Part shown: positions 1-9,016 of the stretch, one piece after another | How positions within the stretch are numbered: the first letter of the stretch is position 1 | Layout: each line of letters begins with the position of its first letter | Notes under the pieces: model-generated | Database searches by the model: none | Told to the model about the DNA's origin: nothing | The model's input: only the letters and a program-made list of their open reading frames with translations | Assembly (NCBI RefSeq): GCF_009193325.2 | Contig: NZ_CP059856.1 | Location: 1,922,001-1,986,000 of the forward strand | Length of the DNA: 64,000 nt | Origin: Bacteroides zhangwenhongii | GTDB taxonomy: Bacteria; Bacteroidota; Bacteroidia; Bacteroidales; Bacteroidaceae | Reading direction: 5' to 3' | Position numbers and translations under genes: made by a program

Positions 1-985
1 TTCCCATCGGTGACCAATGGAATAATTGCCGCAAGATAGTATATAAGAAAGCCCCTAATGGAATACCGATGAGGGCAACTCCGGCAATCGTACCCAGCAG
101 TGTCATCATTAGAGATACGGAAGCAACCGGCATCCAGTCGATGGCAGGCAGCATCTCGCAAAGCAGTGCTCCTCCGCTAACTGCCACGGCAATTGCTGCA
201 AACACCAGCACCACCAGTACAACAGCCAGTACGAACAAAACAGGGCAGCAGAGAATGACAAGAGCTACCAGAAATATTTTAAAGAGAACAGCAGCAATGG
301 AAACAAATACATCACCTATTTTTTGAAGAAAGGTACGAGGTTTACCGGAATTCATATAGTTATTGACTCCGTCCGCTACGCGTTCGAAACCGTCTGTCAC
401 TGTTTTTCCAATATTTTCAATGGTCACTGCTTCTCCACGCATACTCAATTTTTCTGCGGCAGTACGGGCTTCTGGAATAACAATCCATCCGATAATATAA
501 AGTATAATCATCGGGCAATAAGGTACAAACACCAGGATAATCATCAGTATACGCACCAATGTAACGTCCCAACCAAAGTAAGCTGCCAATCCTGCCGCTA
601 CACCTCCCAACAATTTATTATCCGGATCACGGAACCAGCTACGTTGAGCAGAAGCTTGTGTACTGCCTTGATTAGCGGACGATGTTTGTTCCGTTCTTTT
701 CTGTGAGTCCATATCCTCATCAGCAATTCCAAAGTCTTCCGGTTTGCCTACGCGGGCGATGATTTCTTCTACATCTAAAACTGTGATGACCTGTTTTCCT
801 CCATTTACTTTCTCGGCAAACAGTTCGGCAATACGCATCTCAATATCGTTTACGATCTCTTCCGCACCCTCCTGTTTACGAAAGTAATGTTTGAGGTTAG
901 ACAGATAATTGTCTAACAATCGGTAGGCATCATCATCTATATGATAGACAATTCCTCCTAAATTTATGGTCAATGTCTTTTTCAT
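1..985 (-). CDS. PspC domain membrane protein (partial, C-terminus beyond window)
   Basis: The reading frame is open from the ATG at 985 to the window edge, so about 328 codons are visible and the C-terminus is missing. An N-terminal soluble part of about 110 residues is followed by a PspC-type segment (RDPDNKLLGGVAAGLAAYFG, then a hydrophobic helix and GWIVIPEAR). Several further hydrophobic stretches come after that, so this is a multi-pass inner-membrane protein. PspC domains belong to envelope-stress systems. In Bacteroidota they commonly sit directly behind a PadR regulator, as here (21 bp downstream of the PadR stop), and the two genes are probably one transcript. The specific function is not known; an envelope-stress role is inferred from the family only. 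Confidence 0.85.
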   Translation of the reverse strand, partial: MKKTLTINLGGIVYHIDDDAYRLLDNYLSNLKHYFRKQEGAEEIVNDIEMRIAELFAEKVNGGKQVITVLDVEEIIARVGKPEDFGIADEDMDSQKRTEQTSSANQGSTQASAQRSWFRDPDNKLLGGVAAGLAAYFGWDVTLVRILMIILVFVPYCPMIILYIIGWIVIPEARTAAEKLSMRGEAVTIENIGKTVTDGFERVADGVNNYMNSGKPRTFLQKIGDVFVSIAAVLFKIFLVALVILCCPVLFVLAVVLVVLVFAAIAVAVSGGALLCEMLPAIDWMPVASVSLMMTLLGTIAGVALIGIPLGAFLYTILRQLFHWSPMG

Positions 986-1006
986 TTTTATTTCTTCTTT
1001 TTCGGA

Positions 1007-1333
1007 TTATCTATTGGCAATATGATTCACTGTTTCATTGAGTTCTTTCCAGGAAATTTCAAGTTCACCCAAAAAGACTTCTCCCAGTTCGGTCAATTTA
1101 TAGTATTTACGGGGAGGTCCTTGAGTAGATTCTACCCATTCATAACTTAACAGGTCGTCATTTTTCAGACGGGTAAGCAATGGATACAAGGTACCTTCCA
1201 CCACGATCAGCTGGGCTTCTTTCAATTTTTGAATGATATCAGAAGCATAAGAGGGTTCCTTGTGTAGCAAAAGCATGATGCAATATTCAAGCATGCCTTT
1301 TCTCATCTGTGATTTTACATTGTTTACTTTCAT
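1007..1333 (-). CDS. PadR family transcriptional regulator
   Basis: A 108-residue protein with the compact PadR winged helix: MRKGMLEYCIMLLLHKEPSYASDI at the start, the recognition region VEGTLYPLLTRLKNDDLL and the wing GPPRKYYKLTELGE. PadR proteins are small dimeric DNA-binding repressors that often control membrane-protein or transport genes. The C-terminal helix is short, as in the PadR-s2 subgroup. The PspC-domain gene begins 21 bp downstream on the same strand and is the likely target, together with the regulator itself. The upstream region carries repeated TGCATTAC motifs that could be its operator. Confidence 0.93.
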   Translation of the reverse strand: MKVNNVKSQMRKGMLEYCIMLLLHKEPSYASDIIQKLKEAQLIVVEGTLYPLLTRLKNDDLLSYEWVESTQGPPRKYYKLTELGEVFLGELEISWKELNETVNHIANR

Positions 1334-1354
1334 TATGTACTTCTTTTAGACGCA

Positions 1355-1396
1355 CAAATATATGCATTACTTTAGTACCTTGCATTACAAAGTACT
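1355..1396 (-). promoter_or_regulatory. PadR-pspC promoter with candidate operator
   Basis: On the minus strand a TATATTTG -7 box lies at 1355-1362, 22 bp before the PadR start. Just upstream, TGCATTAC occurs twice 18 bp apart (1363-1370 and 1381-1388). TACTTT at 1368-1373 and AAAGTA at 1389-1394 form an inverted repeat. Repeats over the promoter would suit PadR autorepression. Binding is inferred. Confidence 0.45.
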
Positions 1397-1458
1397 ATAA
1401 ATTAATAATAATTAAAACATTAGAGACTTTCCACCTTATTATAAAAAGAAATAATGGC

Positions 1459-1466
1459 TATATTTG
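1459..1466 (+). promoter_or_regulatory. -7 promoter element of the GNAT gene
   Basis: TATATTTG matches the Bacteroides TAnnTTTG -7 consensus and lies 30 bp before the preferred ATG at 1497. No clear TTTG -33 box at the expected distance. Confidence 0.5.
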
Positions 1467-1496
1467 TGCCCATTAAACCAAGAATGGATAATAGAT

Positions 1497-1994
1497 ATGT
1501 TTACAATTCGAAAAGCAACAGTAGCCGATTGCGAGCTTATTCATAAGATGGCAAAGGAAGTGTTCCCCGCCACCTACAAGGAAATTTTATCTCCCGAACA
1601 ACTGGATTATATGATGGACTGGATGTATACTCCTTCCAATGTGCGCAAACAAATGGAGGAAGAAGGACATGTGTACTCCATTGCTTATAAGGAGAATGAA
1701 CCATGCGGATACGTTTCCATTCAACAACAGGAGAAAGATGTATTTCATCTTCAGAAGATATATGTCCTCCCCCGTTTTCAGGGCACGCATTGCGGCAGTT
1801 TTTTATTCAAGGAAGCAATTAAGTGTATCAAGGAGATACACCCGGAACCTTGTTTGATGGAGCTCAACGTAAATCGTAATAATAAGGCTTTGCTGTTTTA
1901 CGAGCACATGGGAATGAGAAAGTTGCGGGAAGGTGATTTCCCGATTGGTAACGGGTATTATATGAATGATTATATTATGGGACTGGATATTTGA
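1497..1994 (+). CDS. GNAT family N-acetyltransferase
   Basis: A 165-residue GNAT acyltransferase beginning MFTIRKATVADCELIHKM. The frame is open upstream to a TTG at 1464, but the ATG at 1497 gives the usual GNAT N-terminus and lies downstream of the -7 box. The acetyl-CoA binding segment is QKIYVLPRFQGTHCGSFLF (motif A), followed by LNVNRNNKALLFYEHMGM (motif B), both typical of the RimI-like branch. The substrate cannot be told from sequence. The gene stands alone, with the PadR operon divergent on its left and a bidirectional terminator shared with the peptide transporter on its right. Confidence 0.9.
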   Translation: MFTIRKATVADCELIHKMAKEVFPATYKEILSPEQLDYMMDWMYTPSNVRKQMEEEGHVYSIAYKENEPCGYVSIQQQEKDVFHLQKIYVLPRFQGTHCGSFLFKEAIKCIKEIHPEPCLMELNVNRNNKALLFYEHMGMRKLREGDFPIGNGYYMNDYIMGLDI

Positions 1995-2000
1995 TATACA

Positions 2001-2043
2001 AAAATGCCCCGGAACATTTATGATACTTGTTCCGGGGCATTTT
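2001..2043. terminator. Bidirectional intrinsic terminator
   Basis: A perfect inverted repeat (AAAATGCCCCGGAACA and its complement, 2001-2016 and 2028-2043) with an 11-nt loop. A- and T-rich flanks let it stop both the GNAT gene and the convergent peptide transporter. Confidence 0.9.
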
Positions 2044-2067
2044 GTTTATTTAGTTAATGGCAAGATT

Positions 2068-3627
2068 TTATTTCGCTACACGTTCCAGCCATTTTACCAT
2101 TGAAAGCATTACAATCATGGAAGCACCTGTTGCTCCTACAAATACCAACCAACAAGCCCAAATAGGAACAGTTGTATAAAGAATACCACCGATAAACAAC
2201 AGTGAGTTACCCACAGCTGTTGCAGCCAACCAGCAACCTTGCATCAATCCTTGCAAATGAGGAGGGGCTACTTTAGATACAAATGATAATCCCAGAGGAG
2301 AGATAAACAGTTCGGCAACCGTAAGAATGAAATACAGGCCGATCATAATCCATGGAGTAACACGGATAGCATTGATTTCAGCAGCACTCATAGTGCCCAA
2401 CACTTCTTTTGAAGGCAATGTAAAAGAGAATACCATCAAGAATACATACGCTAATGCAGCAATACCCATACCGATAGCGATCTTCATCGGAGTAGATGGT
2501 TCTTTACCGTTCTTCTTCATCGAACCGAACATCCACATGATAAACGGAGTCAGGAATACAACAAAGAACGGATTAACGCTTTGAAATATCTCAGCACCTT
2601 TGATCTGTGTAAAGCCCAAATCGATATTAATAACACTTAAATCCACATAATCACGTGCAAAATAAGTCAACGAATAACCGTTCTGATGGAAAGACAGCCA
2701 GAAGAAAATAACAACGCCAAATACTGCAAACAGAGCATAGATACGCTGTTTGATTTCAGTAGCACTCATCTGGATTTCCTCTTTATTCACAGTTGCAGTT
2801 CCTTTATCTGTTTTTGCTTTCGTTGCCGGATCCGGGAAGCGCTTCTTATTTGCCATATAAATAATCAACGAAATAATCATAGCACCGATAGCAGCCATAA
2901 AGGCATATTGGAAACCGCGATTAAATACATCAAGATAATTATTCACAAATACGCCCATATCCGTTACAGGAGTTTTATCCAAGACAACACTGTTAGCTAA
3001 CGTAGTCAGATTTTCCATAGCCTGTGGAGCCATATCTTTTCCTTTTTCCAAATATTGATGACATAACTCCGGCAAAGTGGCATCATAATCAAAGTTATTC
3101 ACTTTCAACCACCAGTTACGCACACCGATAGCAATAAACGGTGCAAAAACAGCACCGATATTAATAAACATATAAAATATCTGGAAACCGGCATCACGAA
3201 GATTTGAATATTTAGGATCATCATACATCTGACCTACCAGGGCTTGCAGGTTTCCTTTAAACAATCCGTTACCAAAAGCAATCACTAAAAGTCCGAAACA
3301 AGTCAGCCCCAAATAAAGAGCCATATTAGGAACCGGAGTCGGAGTAGGAATGGCAATAATCAAATAACCGACAGCCATCAGTATTAATCCCACCAAAATA
3401 GTGCCTTTGAAATTTTTCGTCTTATCAGCAATAACACCTCCCGCTAAAGCCAAAATATAAATGGATGCGTAAAATGCGGAATAGATGTATCCGGTAGTCG
3501 TCTCGGACAATCCGAATTTCGCTGAAATAAATAACGTCAAAATCGCCATCATAATATAGAAGCCAAAACGCTCTCCCATATTAGCTAAAGCCGCAGCAAT
3601 CAGACCTTTAGGGTGTTTACTGAACAT
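2068..3627 (-). CDS. Proton-dependent oligopeptide transporter (POT/PTR family)
   Basis: A 519-residue MFS transporter of the POT family, which imports di- and tripeptides with protons across the inner membrane. The N-terminus has the POT signature NMGERFGFYIMMAILTLF, the ExxERF motif of helix 1 that couples protons. About 12 to 14 hydrophobic segments follow, with a long periplasmic or cytoplasmic insertion near residues 170-250. Such insertions are seen in Bacteroidota members of the family. The length suits POT transporters. A minus-strand TATATTTG box at 3680-3687 probably drives it as a single gene. Peptide specificity is inferred from the family. Confidence 0.93.
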   Translation of the reverse strand: MFSKHPKGLIAAALANMGERFGFYIMMAILTLFISAKFGLSETTTGYIYSAFYASIYILALAGGVIADKTKNFKGTILVGLILMAVGYLIIAIPTPTPVPNMALYLGLTCFGLLVIAFGNGLFKGNLQALVGQMYDDPKYSNLRDAGFQIFYMFINIGAVFAPFIAIGVRNWWLKVNNFDYDATLPELCHQYLEKGKDMAPQAMENLTTLANSVVLDKTPVTDMGVFVNNYLDVFNRGFQYAFMAAIGAMIISLIIYMANKKRFPDPATKAKTDKGTATVNKEEIQMSATEIKQRIYALFAVFGVVIFFWLSFHQNGYSLTYFARDYVDLSVINIDLGFTQIKGAEIFQSVNPFFVVFLTPFIMWMFGSMKKNGKEPSTPMKIAIGMGIAALAYVFLMVFSFTLPSKEVLGTMSAAEINAIRVTPWIMIGLYFILTVAELFISPLGLSFVSKVAPPHLQGLMQGCWLAATAVGNSLLFIGGILYTTVPIWACWLVFVGATGASMIVMLSMVKWLERVAK

Positions 3628-3679
3628 AGATATAAGTTTTTAGAATTAATAATTGATTGAATTAAATAAATATTTCTTG

Positions 3680-3687
3680 CAAATATA
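3680..3687 (-). promoter_or_regulatory. -7 promoter element of the POT transporter
   Basis: On the minus strand this reads TATATTTG, an exact TAnnTTTG match, 53 bp before the transporter ATG. A good -33 box is not evident. Confidence 0.45.
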
Positions 3688-3725
3688 TACTTTTTCCTGA
3701 GTTTTTGCACAAATAATTTGTAAAA

Positions 3726-4205
3726 CTAGTCTTCAAACAAACGACAAGTTTCCGCTCCGGATTCACGAATCAAATCGTCCGGAGCTATTTTTATTTGAAG
3801 TCCTCTTGTGCCGGCACTTACATAAATATACGGGAATTTCCGGCAAGTCTCATGAATATAGGTCGGAAAATGCTTCTTCATACCAATAGGGGAACAACCG
3901 CCACGGATATATCCTGTAAGCGGCAATAGCTCTTTCATAGGTATCAGGTCGCATTTCTTATTGCCGGAAGCCTTAGCCGCCAATTTCAAATCGACTTCGT
4001 GCTCTCCCGGAATAACACATACAAAATATCCGCTCTTATCACCGTGCAAAACAAGCGTCTTGAATACTTGTTCAATATTCTCACCCAAACTGGCTGCCAC
4101 ATGCACGGCACTTAAATCATTCTCATCTACCTCATATGGGATTAACTCATATGTTATCTTTGCTTTATCCAACAAGCGGGCAGCATTTGTTTTATTGATT
4201 TTCAT
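3726..4205 (-). CDS. ybaK: YbaK/EbsC-type Cys-tRNA(Pro) deacylase
   Basis: A 159-residue free-standing trans-editing protein of the YbaK/EbsC family. These enzymes hydrolyse Cys-tRNA(Pro) formed by error-prone prolyl-tRNA synthetase. Visible family features are the N-terminal NAARLLDKAKITYELIPYEV, the VFKTLVLHGDK segment with the conserved lysine, and the GGCSPIGMKK loop (the GxxSP motif) at about residues 107-116. The length is normal. It lies 56 bp downstream of the uvrA stop side on the same strand, but no functional link with uvrA is known. The exact tRNA specificity is inferred. Confidence 0.9.
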   Translation of the reverse strand: MKINKTNAARLLDKAKITYELIPYEVDENDLSAVHVAASLGENIEQVFKTLVLHGDKSGYFVCVIPGEHEVDLKLAAKASGNKKCDLIPMKELLPLTGYIRGGCSPIGMKKHFPTYIHETCRKFPYIYVSAGTRGLQIKIAPDDLIRESGAETCRLFED

Positions 4206-4261
4206 CTTCTATAAATTGGCATTTATTATTCAGATCATCAAGGTCACCATTCTTTGCAAAG

Positions 4262-7102
4262 TCAAAGTCCTAATTCTTGGCGAAGAAACTTAGGTGTATA
4301 TCCTTTAGAGCTCTTCGCAACTTCTTCGGGTGTCCCGCAACTAAGGAGTTCTCCCCCGCCTTTACCACCTTCCGGCCCCATATCGATGATATAATCCGCC
4401 ATTTTAATAACGTCCAGATTATGCTCGATAACGATAACTGTATTACCTTTATCGACTAGTTTGTTCAATACTCCCATCAGCACCCGTATATCCTCAAAAT
4501 GAAGTCCGGTAGTCGGCTCATCCAAAATATAAAGTGTTTTGCCCGTATCCCTCTTCGACAGTTCCGTAGCCAGTTTCACACGCTGGCTCTCGCCACCGGA
4601 AAGAGTGGTAGAAGATTGACCTAACTTAATATAGCCCAATCCGACATCTTGCAAAACTTTAATTTTATTGAGAATCTGCGGAACATTTTCAAAGAATTCC
4701 ACAGCACGATTGATTGTCATATCCAGCACATCGGCAATGGATTTCCCCTTAAAACGGACTTCCAACGTCTCACGGTTGTAACGTTTGCCATGACATACTT
4801 CACAGGGCACATATACATCCGGAAGGAAGTTCATTTCAATCGTCTTATAACCGTTTCCCGAACACGCTTCGCAACGCCCGCCCGCTACATTGAAGGAGAA
4901 ACGTCCCGGCTTGTAACCACGAATCTTAGCCTCCGGCAATCCAACGAACAAATTACGAATGTCCGAAAATACGCCTGTGTAAGTAGCCGGGTTGGAACGA
5001 GGAGTACGTCCCAACGGAGACTGGTCAACATCCACCACCTTATCTATATATTCCAGTCCTTCAATAGAATCGTACTCTAAAGGATCTTGCAAAGAACGGT
5101 AGAATTTCTGTGAAAGAATCGGTTGCAAGGTTTCATTAATCAAGGTGGATTTTCCACTTCCCGATACTCCTGTTACGCAAATCAGTTTGCCTAACGGGAA
5201 CTCCACATCTACATTTTTCAGATTATTTCCTTTCGCTCCTTTCAACAAGATAGACTTTCCGTTTCCTTTTCGGCGTTTGGCTGGAACTTCTATCTTCATC
5301 TGTCCGTTCAAGTATTGCGAAGTCATTGTACTGGTTTTCAGCATCTCTTGTGGAGTGCCTGCAAAAACCACTTCCCCGCCAAGACGACCGGCCTTCGGTC
5401 CCATATCGATGACATAATCGGCAGCAAGCATCATATCCTTATCATGCTCTACCACGATCACGGAATTACCGATGTCCCGAAGTTCTTTCAAAGAATTGAT
5501 AAGGCGCAAATTATCACGTTGATGCAGACCGATACTCGGCTCGTCGAGAATATACAACACATTCACCAACTGCGAACCGATCTGAGTGGCCAAACGGATA
5601 CGCTGGCTTTCTCCTCCGGACAGACTAACGGAACTACGGTTTAAGGCAAGATAGTCCAACCCTACATCTAACAGGAACTTCAAACGTGTACGAATTTCTT
5701 TCAAAATCTCCACTGATATCTTTTTCTGCTTGTCGGAAAGAAATTCATCCACCTTCATCAACCAGTCGTACAACTCGTTGATATCCATATTCGCCAGCTC
5801 ATTGATATTCTTATCATGGATACGGAAATGCAATGCCTCCTTATTCAAACGGGCTCCCTTACATTCGGGGCAAACAGTGGTTTTAGCAAATTGTTCCGCC
5901 CATTTCTGCGCTGTTGCGGATGCGTCTTTCTCCTGCAACATCTGGATGTACTTCACAACACCTTCATAGGTAACAAAATAGTCGGAGGAAGTACCAATCA
6001 ACGAACTTTTGATCTTAATCCGTTCATCAGAACCATAGAGAACTTCTTCGATGGCATCATCCGGCAATTCCTTGACCGGAGTTTTCAATGACGCATCGTA
6101 CTTTTCCAGCAAAGCACTGATTTGCCAGAAAATCATGGCATTTTTATATTTTCCCAAAGGTGCGATTGCCCCCTCATAAATGGAAAGTTCACGGTCGGGA
6201 ATCACCTTATCCACGTCAATCTGATTGACAACGCCCAGCCCTTTACATTTCGGGCATGCTCCCTGCGGGGAGTTGAATGAAAAGTTATGCGGGGCAGGTT
6301 CGCGATAAGAAAGTCCTGTCACAGGACACATAAGACGTTTACTATAATGACGGATACTTTCCGACTGGGCATCTAAAATCATCATCAAACCGTCTCCCTG
6401 ACGCATGGCAGTCGCCACACTTTGTTTCAGCCGCCGGTCGTCTTTTTCGGTCACCACCAGTTTATCAATCACCACTTCCACATCGTGATTCTTATAACGG
6501 TCGAGCTTCATTCCATGCGTTACTTCACGCACTTCACCATCCACCCGGACATATAAATATCCTTTTTTTCGCACCTGCTCGAACAGTTCCCTGTAATGTC
6601 CTTTACGTGCACGAACCAGCGGGGCAAGCAAATAGATCTTCCTTCCTTTATAGTCTTTCAGGATCAAGTCCAGAATCTGTTCTTCGGTGTATTTCACCAT
6701 TTCCTCGCCGGACAAATACGAATAAGCTACTCCGGCACGGGCATATAGCAGACGGAGGTAGTCATAGATCTCAGTCGTCGTACCCACCGTAGAACGGGGA
6801 TTCTTGTTCGTCGTTTTCTGCTCAATGGAAATCACTGGGCTCAAACCTGTGATTTTGTCGACATCCGGACGCTCCAGATTACCCAGAAAATTGCGGGCAT
6901 ACGCTGAAAAGGTCTCAATATAGCGGCGCTGCCCTTCTGCAAAAATCGTATCGAAAGCTAAAGAAGATTTCCCACTGCCGCTCAATCCGGTGATGACAGT
7001 CAGACTGTTACGGGGAATCTCGGCGTCAATATCCTTCAAATTGTGCACGCGCGCACCGTACACATTAATATATTCTGTTTCCTGCATATTCATATCCTTC
7101 AT
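4262..7102 (-). CDS. uvrA: Excinuclease ABC subunit A
   Basis: UvrA, the damage-sensing ATPase of nucleotide excision repair. It has two ABC modules: Walker A sequences GLSGSGKSS near the N-terminus and GVSGSGKST in the second half, and signature motifs SLSGGESQRIRLA and TLSGGESQRVKLA. Zinc-binding cysteine pairs are present (CPKCKG, CPECKG, CEACSG and CEVCHG). The family length of about 940 residues is met. The ATG at 7102 is only a few bases from the predicted transcription start of the TAATTTTG box at 7111-7118. The in-frame ATGs at 7093 or 7087 are therefore equally or more likely starts. uvrB is in the same window but 6.5 kb away and separately transcribed. Confidence 0.97.
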   Translation of the reverse strand: MKDMNMQETEYINVYGARVHNLKDIDAEIPRNSLTVITGLSGSGKSSLAFDTIFAEGQRRYIETFSAYARNFLGNLERPDVDKITGLSPVISIEQKTTNKNPRSTVGTTTEIYDYLRLLYARAGVAYSYLSGEEMVKYTEEQILDLILKDYKGRKIYLLAPLVRARKGHYRELFEQVRKKGYLYVRVDGEVREVTHGMKLDRYKNHDVEVVIDKLVVTEKDDRRLKQSVATAMRQGDGLMMILDAQSESIRHYSKRLMCPVTGLSYREPAPHNFSFNSPQGACPKCKGLGVVNQIDVDKVIPDRELSIYEGAIAPLGKYKNAMIFWQISALLEKYDASLKTPVKELPDDAIEEVLYGSDERIKIKSSLIGTSSDYFVTYEGVVKYIQMLQEKDASATAQKWAEQFAKTTVCPECKGARLNKEALHFRIHDKNINELANMDINELYDWLMKVDEFLSDKQKKISVEILKEIRTRLKFLLDVGLDYLALNRSSVSLSGGESQRIRLATQIGSQLVNVLYILDEPSIGLHQRDNLRLINSLKELRDIGNSVIVVEHDKDMMLAADYVIDMGPKAGRLGGEVVFAGTPQEMLKTSTMTSQYLNGQMKIEVPAKRRKGNGKSILLKGAKGNNLKNVDVEFPLGKLICVTGVSGSGKSTLINETLQPILSQKFYRSLQDPLEYDSIEGLEYIDKVVDVDQSPLGRTPRSNPATYTGVFSDIRNLFVGLPEAKIRGYKPGRFSFNVAGGRCEACSGNGYKTIEMNFLPDVYVPCEVCHGKRYNRETLEVRFKGKSIADVLDMTINRAVEFFENVPQILNKIKVLQDVGLGYIKLGQSSTTLSGGESQRVKLATELSKRDTGKTLYILDEPTTGLHFEDIRVLMGVLNKLVDKGNTVIVIEHNLDVIKMADYIIDMGPEGGKGGGELLSCGTPEEVAKSSKGYTPKFLRQELGL

Positions 7103-7110
7103 AAATGCTG

Positions 7111-7118
7111 CAAAATTA
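7111..7118 (-). promoter_or_regulatory. -7 promoter element of uvrA
   Basis: Reads TAATTTTG on the minus strand, matching TAnnTTTG, just upstream of the uvrA start codons. Its closeness argues for the inner ATGs at 7093 or 7087. Confidence 0.4.
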
Positions 7119-7202
7119 ATGTTTCCGCCCGAAATATGCTCCTAAAAAAGCACAATATTATTTTCTTAACTCAAATCTTATGAAGATATAGGGCATTATT
7201 CG

Positions 7203-7210
7203 TACCTTTG
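7203..7210 (+). promoter_or_regulatory. -7 promoter element of the LysM-protein operon
   Basis: TACCTTTG matches TAnnTTTG and lies 34 bp before the ATG at 7245. The opposite strand carries the uvrA promoter, so the 140-bp gap holds divergent promoters. Confidence 0.5.
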
Positions 7211-7244
7211 TTCCTTGATTTCAAGAACCAATAGTTATAATTTG

Positions 7245-9008
7245 ATGAAACCGATAAACCGAATATTCTTATTTCTGCTTTTTATAAGCGTTTCATACGC
7301 CGTCAGTTATGCACAGGAGAATCAATCCTATTTCTTGCATACCATCGAAAAAGGACAAAGTTTATATTCTATATCCAAGATGTACAATGTCACAACATCG
7401 GATATTATCCGTTTGAATCCCGGTTGTGACGAGAAAATTTATGCCGGACAAACCATTAAAATTCCCAAAGGAAAAGAAAGCCAGAAAGGAGAAACATTCC
7501 ATACGATTCAAGCCGGAGAGACACTGTATAAACTGACAACAATGTACAATATATCCGCTAAGGATATATGTGAAGCGAATCCGGGATTGAGCGCTGAGAA
7601 TTTCCGTATCGGACAGGTGATCCTTATCCCGCAAAAGGAGAAGGAACAGGTCGTTACCGTCCAAAAACCGACTGAGCAAAGTAATATTCAAGGTCCTGTG
7701 GTTCCCAGATGCAAAGAAATGCATAAAGTGAAACGCAAAGAAACAATCTTTAGCGTAAGCCGCGAATACGGAATCAGTGAAGAGGAGCTGATTGCCGCTA
7801 ATCCCGAACTTAAAAAAGGGATGAAAAAAGGACAACTACTTTGTATCCCCTACCCGGCGGCAACAACCACGCAACCCACCCCCAAAGAAGATCCATACGC
7901 TATCCCTCCAAGTAACAGCGAACTTTTCCGCGAAAGTAAGGAGACTCCCAAGAAGATGTCGACCATTAAAGCCGCATTGATACTGCCTTTCCAGGAAGAC
8001 AAACGTATGGTGGAATACTACGAAGGTTTTCTTATGGCAGTGGATAGTCTGAAACGTACAGGTACTTCTTTGGATTTATATGTATATGACAGTGGAAAAG
8101 AGGTTTCTACCTTGAATGCGATTCTTTCAAAGAACGAGATGAAGAAGATGGATGTTATTTTTGGCCCGATGCATCAGAACCAAATCAAGCCACTGTCTGA
8201 TTTCGCAAAAAAGAATGATATACGTCTGGTGATTCCTTTCTCTCAAAAGGGTGAAGAGGTATTCAATAATCCGGCTGTTTATCAGATCAATACACCGCAA
8301 TCCTATTTATATTCAGAAGTTTACGAGCATTTCACACGTCAATTTCCCAATGCGCATGTTATCTTTATCGAGCCTATCAGTGCCGACAAAGAAAAGGCTG
8401 AATTTATCAGTGGCTTGAAACAAGAGCTAAAGAATAAGGGCATCTCCATGCAAACGGTCAATGAGAATGCTACAAAAGAAACGTTGAAAGCAGCGCTCCG
8501 CAATGATAAGGAGAACATCTTTATTCCTACCTCAGGAAGAAATGTATTGCTTATTAAAGTACTCCCGCAATTGACGCTGTTAGTCAGAGATAATGCAGGA
8601 CAGAACATCCATTTGTTCGGCTATCCGGAATGGCAGACTTACACGAGAGATCATTTGGAAAGTTTCTTTGAACTGGACGTGTATTTCTATTCTTCGTTTT
8701 ATACGAACACACTATTCCCAGCTGCCGTGCAGTTTACCAACGCTTACCATAAATGGTACAGTAAAGACTTAATCAGCAAGTATCCCAATTATGCAATGCT
8801 TGGTTTTGACACCGGATTCTTTTTCTTGAAGGGATTGTCACGTTATGGCTCGGAACTTGAAAATAATCTGTCTAAAATGAATCTGACTCCTATTCAAACC
8901 GGCTTCAAATTCCAACGTGTGAACAATTGGGGAGGATTTATTAATAAGAAAGTGTTCTTCATTCGTTTCACTAAAAACTTTGAATTAGTAAAACTTGACT
9001 TCGAATAA
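7245..9008 (+). CDS. LysM-repeat lipo/periplasmic protein with type 1 periplasmic-binding fold
   Basis: A protein of 587 residues. The frame extends to a TTG at 7215, but the ATG at 7245 starts a clean signal peptide (MKPINRIFLFLLF, cleavage after SYAQ). Three LysM peptidoglycan-binding repeats follow: HTIEKGQSLYSISKMYNV, HTIQAGETLYKLTTMYNI and HKVKRKETIFSVSREYGI, covering roughly residues 25-205. The C-terminal 370 residues begin with STIKAALILPFQED and look like a type 1 periplasmic-binding fold (IFGPMHQNQIKPLSDFAKKN, DIRLVIPFSQKG). That architecture resembles cell-wall synthase activators such as LpoA in outline only; this is inference. The next gene starts 8 bp later and codes for an outer-membrane barrel, so both probably form one envelope unit. 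Confidence 0.85.
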   Translation: MKPINRIFLFLLFISVSYAVSYAQENQSYFLHTIEKGQSLYSISKMYNVTTSDIIRLNPGCDEKIYAGQTIKIPKGKESQKGETFHTIQAGETLYKLTTMYNISAKDICEANPGLSAENFRIGQVILIPQKEKEQVVTVQKPTEQSNIQGPVVPRCKEMHKVKRKETIFSVSREYGISEEELIAANPELKKGMKKGQLLCIPYPAATTTQPTPKEDPYAIPPSNSELFRESKETPKKMSTIKAALILPFQEDKRMVEYYEGFLMAVDSLKRTGTSLDLYVYDSGKEVSTLNAILSKNEMKKMDVIFGPMHQNQIKPLSDFAKKNDIRLVIPFSQKGEEVFNNPAVYQINTPQSYLYSEVYEHFTRQFPNAHVIFIEPISADKEKAEFISGLKQELKNKGISMQTVNENATKETLKAALRNDKENIFIPTSGRNVLLIKVLPQLTLLVRDNAGQNIHLFGYPEWQTYTRDHLESFFELDVYFYSSFYTNTLFPAAVQFTNAYHKWYSKDLISKYPNYAMLGFDTGFFFLKGLSRYGSELENNLSKMNLTPIQTGFKFQRVNNWGGFINKKVFFIRFTKNFELVKLDFE

Positions 9009-9016
9009 TACGGAAA

